Shown piece by piece: positions 46,481-55,497 of a stretch of DNA of 64,000 nt. The notes beneath the pieces were generated by a model. It worked only from the letters and a program-made list of their open reading frames with translations, searched no databases and had not been told where the DNA came from. The stretch comes from Archangium gephyra (GTDB taxonomy: Bacteria > Myxococcota > Myxococcia > Myxococcales > Myxococcaceae), in NCBI RefSeq assembly GCF_001027285.1, contig NZ_CP011509.1:1186501-1250500 (forward strand). The letters run 5' to 3'. The translations under genes were made by a program, and so were the position numbers. Each line of letters starts with the position of its first letter. Positions within the stretch are counted from its first letter, which is position 1.

Positions 46481-49400
46481 CTAGAACACGTACCGCGCGC
46501 CCAGCTGGATGCGCCACCGCGACGAGGTGGAGCTGTACACGACGTTCCGCACCGCCGCGGGCTCGGTGAAGCTGTAGATCGGGCGGTTGTTCGCCGCGTC
46601 GTAACCCACCGCGCGCAGGAACGACGAGGCGTGGTTCTCGAACTGCGCCTCCTGCTCGAAGAGGCCCCACTTGGGGTAGAGGAAGTTCAGGACGTTGAAG
46701 ATGTCCGCCTGCACTTCCAGCCGCTGGCCCTTCACGAACTCCGGCGCGTTCCAGCCGAGCCGGACGTTGAAGAGGTTCTGCCACGGGTTGCGGCACGCGC
46801 CGCGCTCGATGATGCGGCCCTTGGACTCCTTCAGGCACTGCTGGCTGTCGATGAACCTGCTCAGGGCCTCGTACTGCGCGGCCTGCGCGGCGGCGTCACC
46901 CTGGAGGGAGATCTGGCTGGGGTCCGCCGGGATGAACGCCAGGTCGTTGCCGTTGATGCCGTCCGCGTTCACGTCACCGTTGACGGTCCAGCTGTAGGGC
47001 TGACCGGACTGGCCCGTGTAGATGATGCCCGCGTTGAAGCCGAGGGGCAGCTGGCCGGTGGCGGTGAAGGTGAGGCGGTGGGTGCGGTCGAACGCCGACG
47101 GCCGGAGGTTGCGGTTCTCGAGGCTTCCGTCCACGGGCGCGAACTGGAAGTTGGAGAGGGCCTGGGCGCTCGTGAGCGAGATGAGATCCTTCGCGTCCGT
47201 GTAGCTGTAGCCCACGCTCACATCCAGGATGTCCTGGATCTGCTTCTGCAGCTGCAGGGTGCCGTTGTAGACGCGCCCGCCGTTCTTGTTGAACACCCGG
47301 ATGGCCTGGGCGAGGTTGGCCGGATCGCGGCGGGTGGAGTTGGCCCGGAAGCCCGTCGCGGCGAAGGTGCCGTACAGCGAGCGGCCCTCGCCGCTCTGGC
47401 CCTGGTTCACCAGGTTCTCGTCGGTGGTGTACCAGCCGTTGATGTCCTGCGTGTAGAGCAGATCGGCGGTGGCGATGATGCCCCAGGGCAGGCGGCGGTC
47501 CGCGCCGACCGCCACGCGGAAGTTCTGCGGGTACCGGGTCTTCGGGTCGAAGTAGTCGATCTCACCCTGGTTGGTGGGCGCCGACGGAGCGGTGGCGCCG
47601 TCACAGGTGAAGGGCTGGGCGTTGGGGTCGAGGGTGAACGCCGGAATCGTCGCGCCCTGGCACGTCAGCTCCACCTGCGAGAGCCCGTTGATGCTGTACG
47701 CGTTGGACACCCACACGTAGGGCGGCCGGCCCGAGAAGACGCCCACGCCACCGCGGACGATGGTGTTGGAGTTGCCCTCCACGTCCCAGTTCACACCCAG
47801 GCGGGGCGACCAGAGGATGTTGCCGCTCGGCACCTCGCCCGTGTTGATGGGGAGCGCTTCGTTGTTCACGAGCCGCTCGTTGGTGTTGGCGCGAGACAGG
47901 AAAGGCACGTCGAGCCGGATGCCGGGCGTGAGCGTCAGGTTCTTGAACGGCGTCCAGTTGTCCTGCAGGTAGAAGCCCGGCTGCGCCACGGTGAAGGCGG
48001 CCGTGCCCGGCTCCTGCAGGGGGCTGACGCCGAAGCGGCGCTGGAAGGCGCTCGGGGTGCCGGCCTCGAAGGCGTCCAGGCTGTCGAAGGCCCACACGCC
48101 GGTGGCCGCCTGGAGGAAGGCGTTGCGCAGGCGGAAGAACTCGGTGCTGGTGCCGGCGGTGAGCTGGTGGTCACCCGCCACCAGGGTGAGGCTGTCCTGG
48201 ATCTGGAAGATGTCCTGGTCCAGCTTGTTGAGCTGGGAGAAGCGCTCGGAGCCCGCCGCCAGCCACGAGTCATTCGCGCCGAGCTTGCCGGCCTTGACCA
48301 GGATGAGCGGGATGTCCTGGGCGGCATCGCGCGCGTCGCGGAGGATGGAGAAGCCCGCCAGGAACTCGTTGGAGAGCTTGCCATCGAGGAAGGTCGAGGT
48401 CAGCTTCGCCCGGGCGGTATGGGTGTTGACCGTCTGGGCGTAGCCGCTGTTGGACAGCTGGTAGCCGTCGCGCAGGCGGCCCGGCGAGGTCGCCGTCGGC
48501 AGGCTCGGCCCGGTGGGCGCGCGGAGCAGCGAGTCCTGCAGGGCACCCACGAAGTTGTAGGAGATCTCCAGGTAGCTGTTGGGGATGACGCCCGTGCTGA
48601 TCTTCGCGAAGACGTTGCGGTCCGGGTTGCGCAGCTGCGTGCCCAGGGCGGTGCCCGGGTTGGAGACGCCGTACTTGTCGGCGAGGATGCGGCTGAACCG
48701 GTCCGCGTCGGCCTGGGTGAAGCCCGCGCGGGCCCGGTCGTCCGCCTCGTTCACTCCGCCGATCTGGAACTGGTTGCCGAACGCCGAGCTGCGCTCCTGC
48801 AGGTCGGTGGCGATGAAGAAGTGCACCTTGTCCTTGATGATGGGACCGCCGAGGCTGCCGCCGAACTGCCAGATGTTGTAGCCGAGGAAGGTCGGGTCGG
48901 ACTGGCGGCCGGCGAGGCTCTTGTTCTGCGTGTAGCCGAAGACCGAGCCGTGGAAGTCGTTGGTGCCGCTCTTGGTGATGGCGTTCACCATGCCGCCGGC
49001 GAAGTTGCCGTAGCGCACGTCGAACGGGGACACCTGCACCACGAAGCTCTGGATGGCCTCGATGGAGATGGGCTTGGCGCCGGCCTGGCCGCCCGGCGTG
49101 CCGGAGCCCGCCAGTCCGAAGATGTCATTGTAGGCCGCGCCGTCGACCTGGATGTTGTTGTAGCGGCTGTTCTGGCCCGCCATCGCATTGCCGCTCACCT
49201 GCGGCGTGGTCGAGATGAGGTCGGTGAAGTTGCGGCCCGCCAGCGGCAGACTGGTCATCTGCTCGGCGTCCATGGTCATCGAGGGGCCGGTGCGGCCCTG
49301 GTCCTGGAGCTCGTCCACCGGCTCCGCCGTGACGGTCATCTCCTCCTGGAACTCCTCGAACTGGCGCAGCTTCAGGTCGATGTTGAACCGCTGACCCAGC

Positions 49401-49708
49401 ACCAGCTGCATGCCGGTGCGGGTGGCCGGGTAGAAGCCCTCCATGTTGACCGTGAGGGTGTACGGTCCGCCCGGGGGGATGTTGTCGAGGAGGTAGGTAC
49501 CCGTCGACCCGGTCACCGCCGTGAAGGTGGTGCCCGTGGACATGTTGCGCAGTTGCACCACGGCGCTCGGGAGCGGCTCGTTCTCCTGGGTGGTCACGGT
49601 GCCGGTCACTGCCGAGCCCGTGACTCCCTGCGCCAGCGCCCCGGACGCGAGCATCGTCGTGAGGAAGAGGACTAACAGTCTGAGGTGAGATGGACGAACA
49701 GGATTCAT
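46481..49708 (-). CDS. Oar-like TonB-dependent outer-membrane receptor
   Basis: 1,075 residues. Signal peptide (LRLLVLFLTTMLASGALAQG), a carboxypeptidase-regulatory-like domain (about 30-115: GTVTTQENEPLPSAVVQLRN, GTYLLDNIPPGGPYTLTV), a plug (LPLAGRNFTDLISTTPQVSG, QVDGAAYNDIFG) and a long 22-strand barrel ending RWRIQLGARYVF with a terminal Phe. This is the architecture of myxococcal Oar (OmpA-related) TonB-dependent proteins, which take part in uptake or, in Myxococcus xanthus, in export of PopC protease. The TonB box was not identified. Well-isolated transcript with its own terminator and an operator-like dyad upstream. Confidence 0.9.
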   Translation of the reverse strand: MNPVRPSHLRLLVLFLTTMLASGALAQGVTGSAVTGTVTTQENEPLPSAVVQLRNMSTGTTFTAVTGSTGTYLLDNIPPGGPYTLTVNMEGFYPATRTGMQLVLGQRFNIDLKLRQFEEFQEEMTVTAEPVDELQDQGRTGPSMTMDAEQMTSLPLAGRNFTDLISTTPQVSGNAMAGQNSRYNNIQVDGAAYNDIFGLAGSGTPGGQAGAKPISIEAIQSFVVQVSPFDVRYGNFAGGMVNAITKSGTNDFHGSVFGYTQNKSLAGRQSDPTFLGYNIWQFGGSLGGPIIKDKVHFFIATDLQERSSAFGNQFQIGGVNEADDRARAGFTQADADRFSRILADKYGVSNPGTALGTQLRNPDRNVFAKISTGVIPNSYLEISYNFVGALQDSLLRAPTGPSLPTATSPGRLRDGYQLSNSGYAQTVNTHTARAKLTSTFLDGKLSNEFLAGFSILRDARDAAQDIPLILVKAGKLGANDSWLAAGSERFSQLNKLDQDIFQIQDSLTLVAGDHQLTAGTSTEFFRLRNAFLQAATGVWAFDSLDAFEAGTPSAFQRRFGVSPLQEPGTAAFTVAQPGFYLQDNWTPFKNLTLTPGIRLDVPFLSRANTNERLVNNEALPINTGEVPSGNILWSPRLGVNWDVEGNSNTIVRGGVGVFSGRPPYVWVSNAYSINGLSQVELTCQGATIPAFTLDPNAQPFTCDGATAPSAPTNQGEIDYFDPKTRYPQNFRVAVGADRRLPWGIIATADLLYTQDINGWYTTDENLVNQGQSGEGRSLYGTFAATGFRANSTRRDPANLAQAIRVFNKNGGRVYNGTLQLQKQIQDILDVSVGYSYTDAKDLISLTSAQALSNFQFAPVDGSLENRNLRPSAFDRTHRLTFTATGQLPLGFNAGIIYTGQSGQPYSWTVNGDVNADGINGNDLAFIPADPSQISLQGDAAAQAAQYEALSRFIDSQQCLKESKGRIIERGACRNPWQNLFNVRLGWNAPEFVKGQRLEVQADIFNVLNFLYPKWGLFEQEAQFENHASSFLRAVGYDAANNRPIYSFTEPAAVRNVVYSSTSSRWRIQLGARYVF

Positions 49709-49793
49709 GGATCCTCGGGAGACCTACAGCAGCCTACTGCCGGGCGGCCGTCTATCAACATTCGAGGGTCCTTTCCAACAACAGGACTCATTT

Positions 49794-49816
49794 TCACCTT
49801 GAGTTCACAAAGGTGA
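49794..49816. promoter_or_regulatory. Operator-like dyad upstream of the Oar-like gene
   Basis: TCACCTT at 49794-49800 and AAGGTGA at 49810-49816 form a perfect 7-base inverted repeat with a 9-base spacer, 86 bases before the ATG at 49708 (minus strand). The area is relatively AT-rich for this genome. No -35/-10 pair is convincing. Confidence 0.35.
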
Positions 49817-49862
49817 CCTGGCTGGTCGGGGGGGAGCGGCGACGTGGTGCGTCAGCGCGCTG

Positions 49863-50600
49863 CTAGCGGCCCTTGAGGTAGCGGCCGGACTGCTTGTCGA
49901 GCAGCTCCAGGCCCACGCGGGCCTCGCGGCACTCGGGCAGCAGCTGGAGGGCGCGCTCGAAGCTCTCGCGGGCCCGATCGAAGAAGCGGGTGCTGAGGTA
50001 CTGATGGCCGCGGCACACCAGCTCCATGGCCTGGTTGCGGGGCGTGGGCGACAGCCTGGCGGCCTTGGAGAACAGGTCCAGCGCCTTGGCGTGGTCGAAG
50101 CCCTCCAGGGCGAGCATGCCCAGCTTGTAGAGCTGGAGCGCCACCGCCGCGGGCTGCACGCCGGAGGAGGGCCGGGGTCCGGTGGGAGCGCCCGGAGCGG
50201 CTGGGGCGACGGGGACGCCGTGGGCGGGGGTGAAGGCGGGACGCGGGGCGACGGGGACGCCGTGGGCGGGAGTGAAGGCGGGGCGCAGGGGCGCCGGGGC
50301 GCTCGGGGCCTCGGGGGGTGGTGCCAGCGGGGTGCTGGGGGTCCGCGGCCGGGTGCGAGCCATGCGCTCGCTCCACTCGCGCCGCTTGTCCGGCTGGGAG
50401 AGCACCTCGAAGGCCTTCTTGGCGCCGAGGAAGAGCTCCAGGGCCTGGGCCTTCTCCTCGGGGGACTTCATCCGGAGCCGGTCCGGGTGGGACTGCGCGG
50501 CGATGCGCAGGAAGGCCTTGCGGATGGCGGCCAGGTCCTCCGTGGCTTGCAGCCCGAGCACCTCGAAGGGGTTCCTGTCGTGAGAGGGGTCCTGGGACAT
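49863..50600 (-). CDS. DnaJ-domain protein with TPR tail
   Basis: 245 residues. J-domain at the N-terminus (NPFEVLGLQATEDLAAIRKA, SHPDR with intact HPD, then DKRREWSERM). A Pro/Ala linker follows with a 14-residue duplicated block PAFTPAHGVPVAP, coded by a 42-bp DNA repeat. The C-terminus (about 150-245) is TPR-like (ALQLYKLGMLALEGFDHAKA, RARESFERALQLLPECREAR). The gene starts 13 bases after the DnaK-like gene, so the two are one operon and probably interact. J-domain proteins stimulate Hsp70 ATPase and choose clients. Confidence 0.88.
   Translation of the reverse strand: MSQDPSHDRNPFEVLGLQATEDLAAIRKAFLRIAAQSHPDRLRMKSPEEKAQALELFLGAKKAFEVLSQPDKRREWSERMARTRPRTPSTPLAPPPEAPSAPAPLRPAFTPAHGVPVAPRPAFTPAHGVPVAPAAPGAPTGPRPSSGVQPAAVALQLYKLGMLALEGFDHAKALDLFSKAARLSPTPRNQAMELVCRGHQYLSTRFFDRARESFERALQLLPECREARVGLELLDKQSGRYLKGR
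50203..50286. repeat. 42-bp tandem duplication in the dnaJ-like gene
   Basis: The 42-base unit at 50203-50244 is repeated with two base changes at 50245-50286. It is in frame and doubles a Pro-rich linker segment between the J-domain and TPR tail. Confidence 0.85.
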
Positions 50601-50613
50601 GGGAGCACCCTCC

Positions 50614-52146
50614 TCAGGGCGAGGTGGCGGTGGGCGGGCGCAGGGTCACCTCGGCCTTGCGGCCGGTGGCGGGCTCGCGGGCGGTGACCTGGAGGATGCC
50701 ATCCGCGTCGATGGTGAAGTCCACCTCCACGCGCACGGTGCCGGCGGGCGCGGCGGGCAGGCCGGCCAGCTGCAGCTCGCCGAGGTAGCGGTTGCCGTCC
50801 ACGGTGGGCGCCTCGCCCTGGTACACCTCGAGGTCCACGTGGGTCTGCTGGTCGAGGGTGGTGGCGAAGACCTTCGTCTCGCGGGTGGGGATGGTGGTGT
50901 TGCGGGGGATGAGGACGCTGAAGCGGCCGCCCTCGGTGCGGATGCCGAGGCTGCGCGAGAGCACGTCCAGCAGCAGCACCCGGGGCAGGTCGGGCGAGGT
51001 GCCGGCGACGATGTCCGCCTCGATCGCGGCGCCGACGGCCACGGCCTCGTCGGGGTTGACGGAGCGCTCGCCGGGCCGGCCCAGGAGCTTCTCGGCGCGG
51101 GCGCGCACCGCGGGCATGCGTGTCATGCCGCCCACGAGGACGACGCGGTGGATGTCCTCCACCTGGAGGCCCGCGTCCTGGAGGGCCTGCTCGCAGGGGG
51201 CGCGCAGCCGCTCCAGCTCGCGGTTGGCCAGGTTCTCCAGCAGGGTGCGCGAGAAGGAGGGGATGGACAGGTGCAGGGGCCCCTCGGCGGCGGCGCCGAG
51301 GAAGGGCAGGTCGATGACCGTCTGCTCCAGCTCGGAGAGGGCGCGCTTGGTGGACTCGGCGGCGTCCTTGAGGCGCCAGAGGGCCTCGGGGCTGTGGGCC
51401 AGGTCCACGCCGGTCTGCTTGAGGAAGATGCGGCGCAGCGCGTCCACCACGAGCTCGTCGACGTTGTCTCCGCCCAGGAAGTTGTCGCCGCTGGTGGCGA
51501 GCACCTGCACCACCTCGTCCTCCACGTGCAGCAGGGAGATGTCGAAGGTGCCGCCGCCCAGGTCGAAGACGGCGATGTTCTCCGCGCGCGACTCGTCGAA
51601 GCGGGAGGCGAGCATGGCCGCGGTGGGCTCGTTGAGGAGCCGGTGCACGGTGAGGCCGGCGCGCTGGCCGGCGGCCTTCGTCTCCTGGCGCTGCACCTCG
51701 TCGAAGTAGGCGGGCACGGTGATGACGGCGCCCTCCACGCTCTGGCCCAGCTGGGCCTCGGCGCTCTCCTTGAGGTAGCGCAGCACATGGCTGGACACCT
51801 CGGCCGGGGTCATCACCTGGCCGTGCACGCGCACCGCCGCGTTGCCGGAGGGGTCGGCCACGACCTCATAGGGCAGCAGCCGGCGCAGTTGCTGCACGGC
51901 GGGGTCCGAGAAGCGCCGGCCCATGAGGCGCTTCACGCCGAAGACGGTGTCGCGCGGGTGGAGGACGGCCTGGCGGCGGGCGGCGCTGCCCACCGTCACC
52001 TTGCCGGAGACGTCGAAGCCGATGACGGAGGGGGTGGTGCGCTCGCCCTCGCGATTGGGCAGCACGCGAGCGTGGCCCGTGGCGGGGTCCGCCACGGCCA
52101 TGCAGCTATTCGTCGTGCCCAGATCGATTCCGAGAACGAGTCCCAT
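50614..52146 (-). CDS. DnaK/Hsp70-family protein, shortened
   Basis: 510 residues. ATPase domain with phosphate-1 loop GIDLGTTNSCMAV, FDLGGGTFDISLLH and VLVGGMTRMPAVR intact; the linker VLLLDVLSRSLGI and beta-sandwich substrate domain follow (SVLIPRNTTIPTRET, IDADGILQVTARE). The helical lid and C-terminal tail of standard DnaK (about 610-640 residues) are missing. So it can bind ATP and peptides but probably not clamp them firmly, pointing to a specialised chaperone rather than housekeeping DnaK. It lies between a Ser/Thr kinase gene (23-base gap) and the DnaJ-like gene (13-base gap). Confidence 0.92.
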   Translation of the reverse strand: MGLVLGIDLGTTNSCMAVADPATGHARVLPNREGERTTPSVIGFDVSGKVTVGSAARRQAVLHPRDTVFGVKRLMGRRFSDPAVQQLRRLLPYEVVADPSGNAAVRVHGQVMTPAEVSSHVLRYLKESAEAQLGQSVEGAVITVPAYFDEVQRQETKAAGQRAGLTVHRLLNEPTAAMLASRFDESRAENIAVFDLGGGTFDISLLHVEDEVVQVLATSGDNFLGGDNVDELVVDALRRIFLKQTGVDLAHSPEALWRLKDAAESTKRALSELEQTVIDLPFLGAAAEGPLHLSIPSFSRTLLENLANRELERLRAPCEQALQDAGLQVEDIHRVVLVGGMTRMPAVRARAEKLLGRPGERSVNPDEAVAVGAAIEADIVAGTSPDLPRVLLLDVLSRSLGIRTEGGRFSVLIPRNTTIPTRETKVFATTLDQQTHVDLEVYQGEAPTVDGNRYLGELQLAGLPAAPAGTVRVEVDFTIDADGILQVTAREPATGRKAEVTLRPPTATSP

Positions 52147-52169
52147 ACAGCCGTCCCCCCGCGCGCGCT

Positions 52170-54128
52170 TCAGGCCGCCAGGAGCCCTACCTCCGTGAAG
52201 AGCAGCGCCACACGGCGCAAGGCTACTTCATCCTCCGGACGCTTGAGTTCCGCAAGGGCGGCGGTGAGGGTATTTCCCGGCTTGTTGAGCAGTGAGGAGG
52301 CGCGCAGTTCAGTGGCGGAGAGCGCCAGGTCGCTGGCCGCGACGGGAGGGTCCGGGTTGCGGTGGAGGGGCTTGTGGCGCAGGGACTCCTGTTCGCGCAC
52401 CAGCCGCTCCAGCGGGTAGTGCGCGCGCAGGCCCTCGTTGAGCAGGGCGAGCCCGCCCAGGCGCTCCTCGGTGCCGTCGGTGATGGGGGCCTCGCCCTCG
52501 AAGAAGGCGTAGCGGCCGCCCGTCCAGCCGAGCAGGCTGAGGGCCACGGTGCGGCGGTGCTCGCGCGTCCACTCGGCCAGCTCGGAGGGGGAGAGGACGC
52601 GGGCGGCGAGCAGCGCGTCCAGCAGCCGTCCGGAGAAGGGGCGCGTGTGCTCCACGGCGCGCTGCCACTGCTCCACGGACAGCTTGCCCGTCTGGAGCAG
52701 GAAGGGGCCGAAGCGATCCGTGGCGAGGCTGGAGCGCACGGCGATGATCTGCCCCGCCTTGAGGAAGAGCTCCTTGTGGGCGCGGTTCTGCTCGAAGTGG
52801 AGCCGGCCGGTGGCCTTGGCGAGCATCAACCGGGCCAGGACGCGCAGGGGCGCCACGCTGCCCACGTTGCCGGCGAAGCGGGGCGGTTTCGCCTTGGCGA
52901 GCCGGGCCTCGAGGCGCTCCTGGGCCGCGGCGGCCGTGGCGCTCAGGCCGGGGAAGGCGGAGGGCGGAAGGAAGGGGCCGCCGGACTGGGACACCTGGGC
53001 CTGGGGTGACAGCTTCCCGGAGGCGAAGAGCAGCCGCACGTCGTCCTCGCCCAGCTTCGTGAGGGAGAGGCCGCCGCCCGGCTCGCGCACCGCGTAGGTG
53101 GGGGCCGCGGGCTGGGTGGGGGCTGGCTCCTGGGCCAGCAGGGCCGGGGGGATGGGCGGCTGCACGGGCGGGGCGCGCACCTCCGGCTCGTAGTAGCTGG
53201 CCATCAGCGCGGCCAGGTCTCGCTGGGACACGCGCAGGCCGGCGGACAGCAGGAACTCGTCCAGCGCGTCGAGCACGTCGGCGGCCGACTGGTAGCGCTC
53301 GTCCGGGTTGGCGAGGATGCACCGGTTGACGACGGTGCACAGCGGCTCGGGCAGGAAGGGGGCCGCGTCCTGCAGGCGCAGGGGCCGGGCCTTGAGGGCC
53401 ACCGTCTGCTTGAGCACGTCCATCACCGCGCCGGGCTTGAAGGCGTGGCGCCGCGACAGCATCTCGTAGAGGGTGATGCCCAGGGCGAAGATGTCGCCGC
53501 GCCCGTCCGGCTTCTTGCGGGCGAGCTGCTCGGGGGGGATGTAGCCCGGCTTGCCGCGCACGTTGGTGGCGATGTCGCCGCCGGAGCTGCCCACCAGCGC
53601 CACGCCGAAGTCCAGCAGCTTCACCTCTCCCTCGAAGGAGAGGATGATGTTGGTGGGGTTGACGTCGCGGTGCACCAGGTGGAGCGGCTCGCCCGCCGCC
53701 GAGCGTGCGCGGTGCGCGTAATCCAGCCCCTTGAGCACCTCCATGGCGATGTAGCAGGCCAGGTGCACGGGGATGCCCTGCCCCCGGGCCGACACCCGCT
53801 TCATCAGGTCATACAGGTCCCGGCCATGGATGAACTCCATGGCGATGAAGTACTCGCCGCGCTGCTCTCCGAAGTCGAAAATCTGGGCGATGTTCATGTG
53901 CTGGAGGAGCGCGGAGAGCCGCGCCTCCTCGATGAACATCTGCACCGCGGCCTCCTGCTGGGTGGCCTCCGGGAGCACGCGCTTGACGACCACCTGCTTG
54001 GCGAAGCCGCCGGCGCCGAGCGCCACGCCGCGGAAGATGTCCGCCATGCCGCCGCGGCCCAGGTGGTTGAGCAGCACATACCGGCCGAAGCGGGCCGGCA
54101 GCGCGAGGTTCCCGGACGCCGTGCTCAT
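52170..54128 (-). CDS. Ser/Thr protein kinase with C-terminal DUF4388 (PATAN)-like domain
   Basis: 652 residues. Kinase domain about 15-290: GRGGMADIFRG, VVVKR (K49), HRDVNPTN (153-160, with Val-Asn in place of the usual Leu-Lys), DFG (173-175) and PPEQLARKK. The Lys after HRD is replaced by Asn, a change seen in some myxobacterial kinases and probably tolerated. Residues about 425-580 look like DUF4388 (LMLAKATGRLHFEQNRAHKE, LKAGQIIAVRSSLATDRF, TGGRYAFFEGEAP). No membrane helix, so cytoplasmic. Its ATG overlaps the stop of the coiled-coil gene by 4 bases, and DnaK- and DnaJ-like genes follow, so kinase and chaperone activity are coupled. Confidence 0.88.
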   Translation of the reverse strand: MSTASGNLALPARFGRYVLLNHLGRGGMADIFRGVALGAGGFAKQVVVKRVLPEATQQEAAVQMFIEEARLSALLQHMNIAQIFDFGEQRGEYFIAMEFIHGRDLYDLMKRVSARGQGIPVHLACYIAMEVLKGLDYAHRARSAAGEPLHLVHRDVNPTNIILSFEGEVKLLDFGVALVGSSGGDIATNVRGKPGYIPPEQLARKKPDGRGDIFALGITLYEMLSRRHAFKPGAVMDVLKQTVALKARPLRLQDAAPFLPEPLCTVVNRCILANPDERYQSAADVLDALDEFLLSAGLRVSQRDLAALMASYYEPEVRAPPVQPPIPPALLAQEPAPTQPAAPTYAVREPGGGLSLTKLGEDDVRLLFASGKLSPQAQVSQSGGPFLPPSAFPGLSATAAAAQERLEARLAKAKPPRFAGNVGSVAPLRVLARLMLAKATGRLHFEQNRAHKELFLKAGQIIAVRSSLATDRFGPFLLQTGKLSVEQWQRAVEHTRPFSGRLLDALLAARVLSPSELAEWTREHRRTVALSLLGWTGGRYAFFEGEAPITDGTEERLGGLALLNEGLRAHYPLERLVREQESLRHKPLHRNPDPPVAASDLALSATELRASSLLNKPGNTLTAALAELKRPEDEVALRRVALLFTEVGLLAA

Positions 54129-55363
54129 TTCTTACCGGAGTCCTCGATGAGCATCTCGTCGAACATGTCCTCGCTGATGACGAGCGTGCCGGGGCGCGCG
54201 GGGGCGATCCGGGGCGCGGCACCGGGGATGGGGGCGGGCGTCAGCGAGGGGCCCGTGGGCATGACGCGTGCGCTCGCCTTGGGCATGAGGGCCGCCGCCT
54301 TGGCCGCCGTGGGGGACAGGGCCGGCACGGGTGGCACCATCGGCACGGGGGGCGGCAGCGACGGACGGGGCGGCTCCAGCTCGTCGAGCGGCTCGAGCAT
54401 GATCTCCATGCTCGGCACCCGGTGCTCGGGCGCCAGGGGCTTGCTGGCCACCGGCGGCGCGGAGGCGGCCGGGAGCGGGTCCTCTTCGCCCAGCGTCTCC
54501 AGCATGCTGTGGGCCAGCTGCATGGTGTTGTTGCCGAACAGGGTGTCGGCCGGCTTGGTGTCGGCCGGCCTGGCCTTGGGGGGAACCGGGGCCATGGCCG
54601 GCGGCGGCGGGACCCGGGTGGCGAGGTTGACCACGCTGGCGGGCGCCGGAACGGGCTTGGGCGCGGTGGGCGAGGAGGGCGCCGAGGACGAGGCCGTGTC
54701 CCCCGTGAGCAGGACGATCATCCTGCGCAGATCCTCGATGGTCTGCTCCTTGGCCGTGAGCGTCTGCTCCCGGGTGGTGAGGTTCTTCTCGAGCTCGGCC
54801 ACGCGGTGGGCGAGCCGTTCACGCTCGGCGCGCAGCCTGGGCATCGCCTCGTTCTCGGCGCGCAGCCGCCGCAGCTCCTCCTGCTGCGCGGGGGAGGCCG
54901 CCGTGGGCTCACCCCCCTGGCCTCGCACCTGCTCGCGCAGGCTGTTGAGCTCCTGCAGCCACATCCGCTTCTCCTCGCGGGTGATGGCCTCCTGCTCACG
55001 CTGCTCCGCGTCACGCCGTGCGAGCGCGCTCTGGAACTGCTCACCCAGGCCGTTGACCGCGGACATGAGCTCCTTGAGGCCACGGCTGGCGCGCTCCAGG
55101 CGCTTGACGCCCTGGCCCTGCTCGTCGATGCGCTCGAGCAGCTTGGGCAGCACGCTCTGCTGGGCCTCCCGTACGCCGGCCCGGCGCAGCTCGTCGCGCT
55201 GGGCCTCCAGCCGGGCGAGCTCCTGGGTGGCCTGGCGCAGCAGGGGGAGCACCTGCTCGGCGATGCCCTCGGCCTGGCGCCCCAGCTCGACGCAGCCCTG
55301 CCTCACCAGCTGGAGGTCCGCCGAGGAGTCCACCGATGGCTCCGTGCCGCTTGCGTTCCTCAT
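54125..55363 (-). CDS. Coiled-coil protein of unknown function
   Basis: 412 residues. Residues about 15-235 form long coiled coils (ELARLEAQRDELRRAGVREA, EELRRLRAENEAMPRLRAE, VAELEKNLTTREQTL). The C-terminal 180 residues are Pro/Ala-rich with short acidic motifs (SMLETLGEEDPLP, MLEPLDELEPPRP, ISEDMFDEMLIEDSGKK), probably disordered peptides for binding or phosphorylation. It overlaps the kinase gene by 4 bases, and Ser/Thr sites in its tail make it a likely substrate or scaffold. Confidence 0.7.
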   Translation of the reverse strand: MRNASGTEPSVDSSADLQLVRQGCVELGRQAEGIAEQVLPLLRQATQELARLEAQRDELRRAGVREAQQSVLPKLLERIDEQGQGVKRLERASRGLKELMSAVNGLGEQFQSALARRDAEQREQEAITREEKRMWLQELNSLREQVRGQGGEPTAASPAQQEELRRLRAENEAMPRLRAERERLAHRVAELEKNLTTREQTLTAKEQTIEDLRRMIVLLTGDTASSSAPSSPTAPKPVPAPASVVNLATRVPPPPAMAPVPPKARPADTKPADTLFGNNTMQLAHSMLETLGEEDPLPAASAPPVASKPLAPEHRVPSMEIMLEPLDELEPPRPSLPPPVPMVPPVPALSPTAAKAAALMPKASARVMPTGPSLTPAPIPGAAPRIAPARPGTLVISEDMFDEMLIEDSGKK

Positions 55364-55497
55364 CGCGCTTCCTCCACTCCCTCCTCGAGGCGTGCCGTCA
55401 TCGAACCACGCGCGCGGTCATGATACCCCACCACCCCCTGCCGGGCTTCATGGGGTTGCAGGCTCGGCTGTCAGCGCACCAGCCTGCTGGATTGCTC

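Noticed and set aside
46199-49675. 1,158-codon + strand open frame opposite the Oar-like gene
   Set aside because: Antisense of a well-recognised TonB receptor with signal peptide, terminator and C-terminal Phe; the open frame has no recognisable domains.
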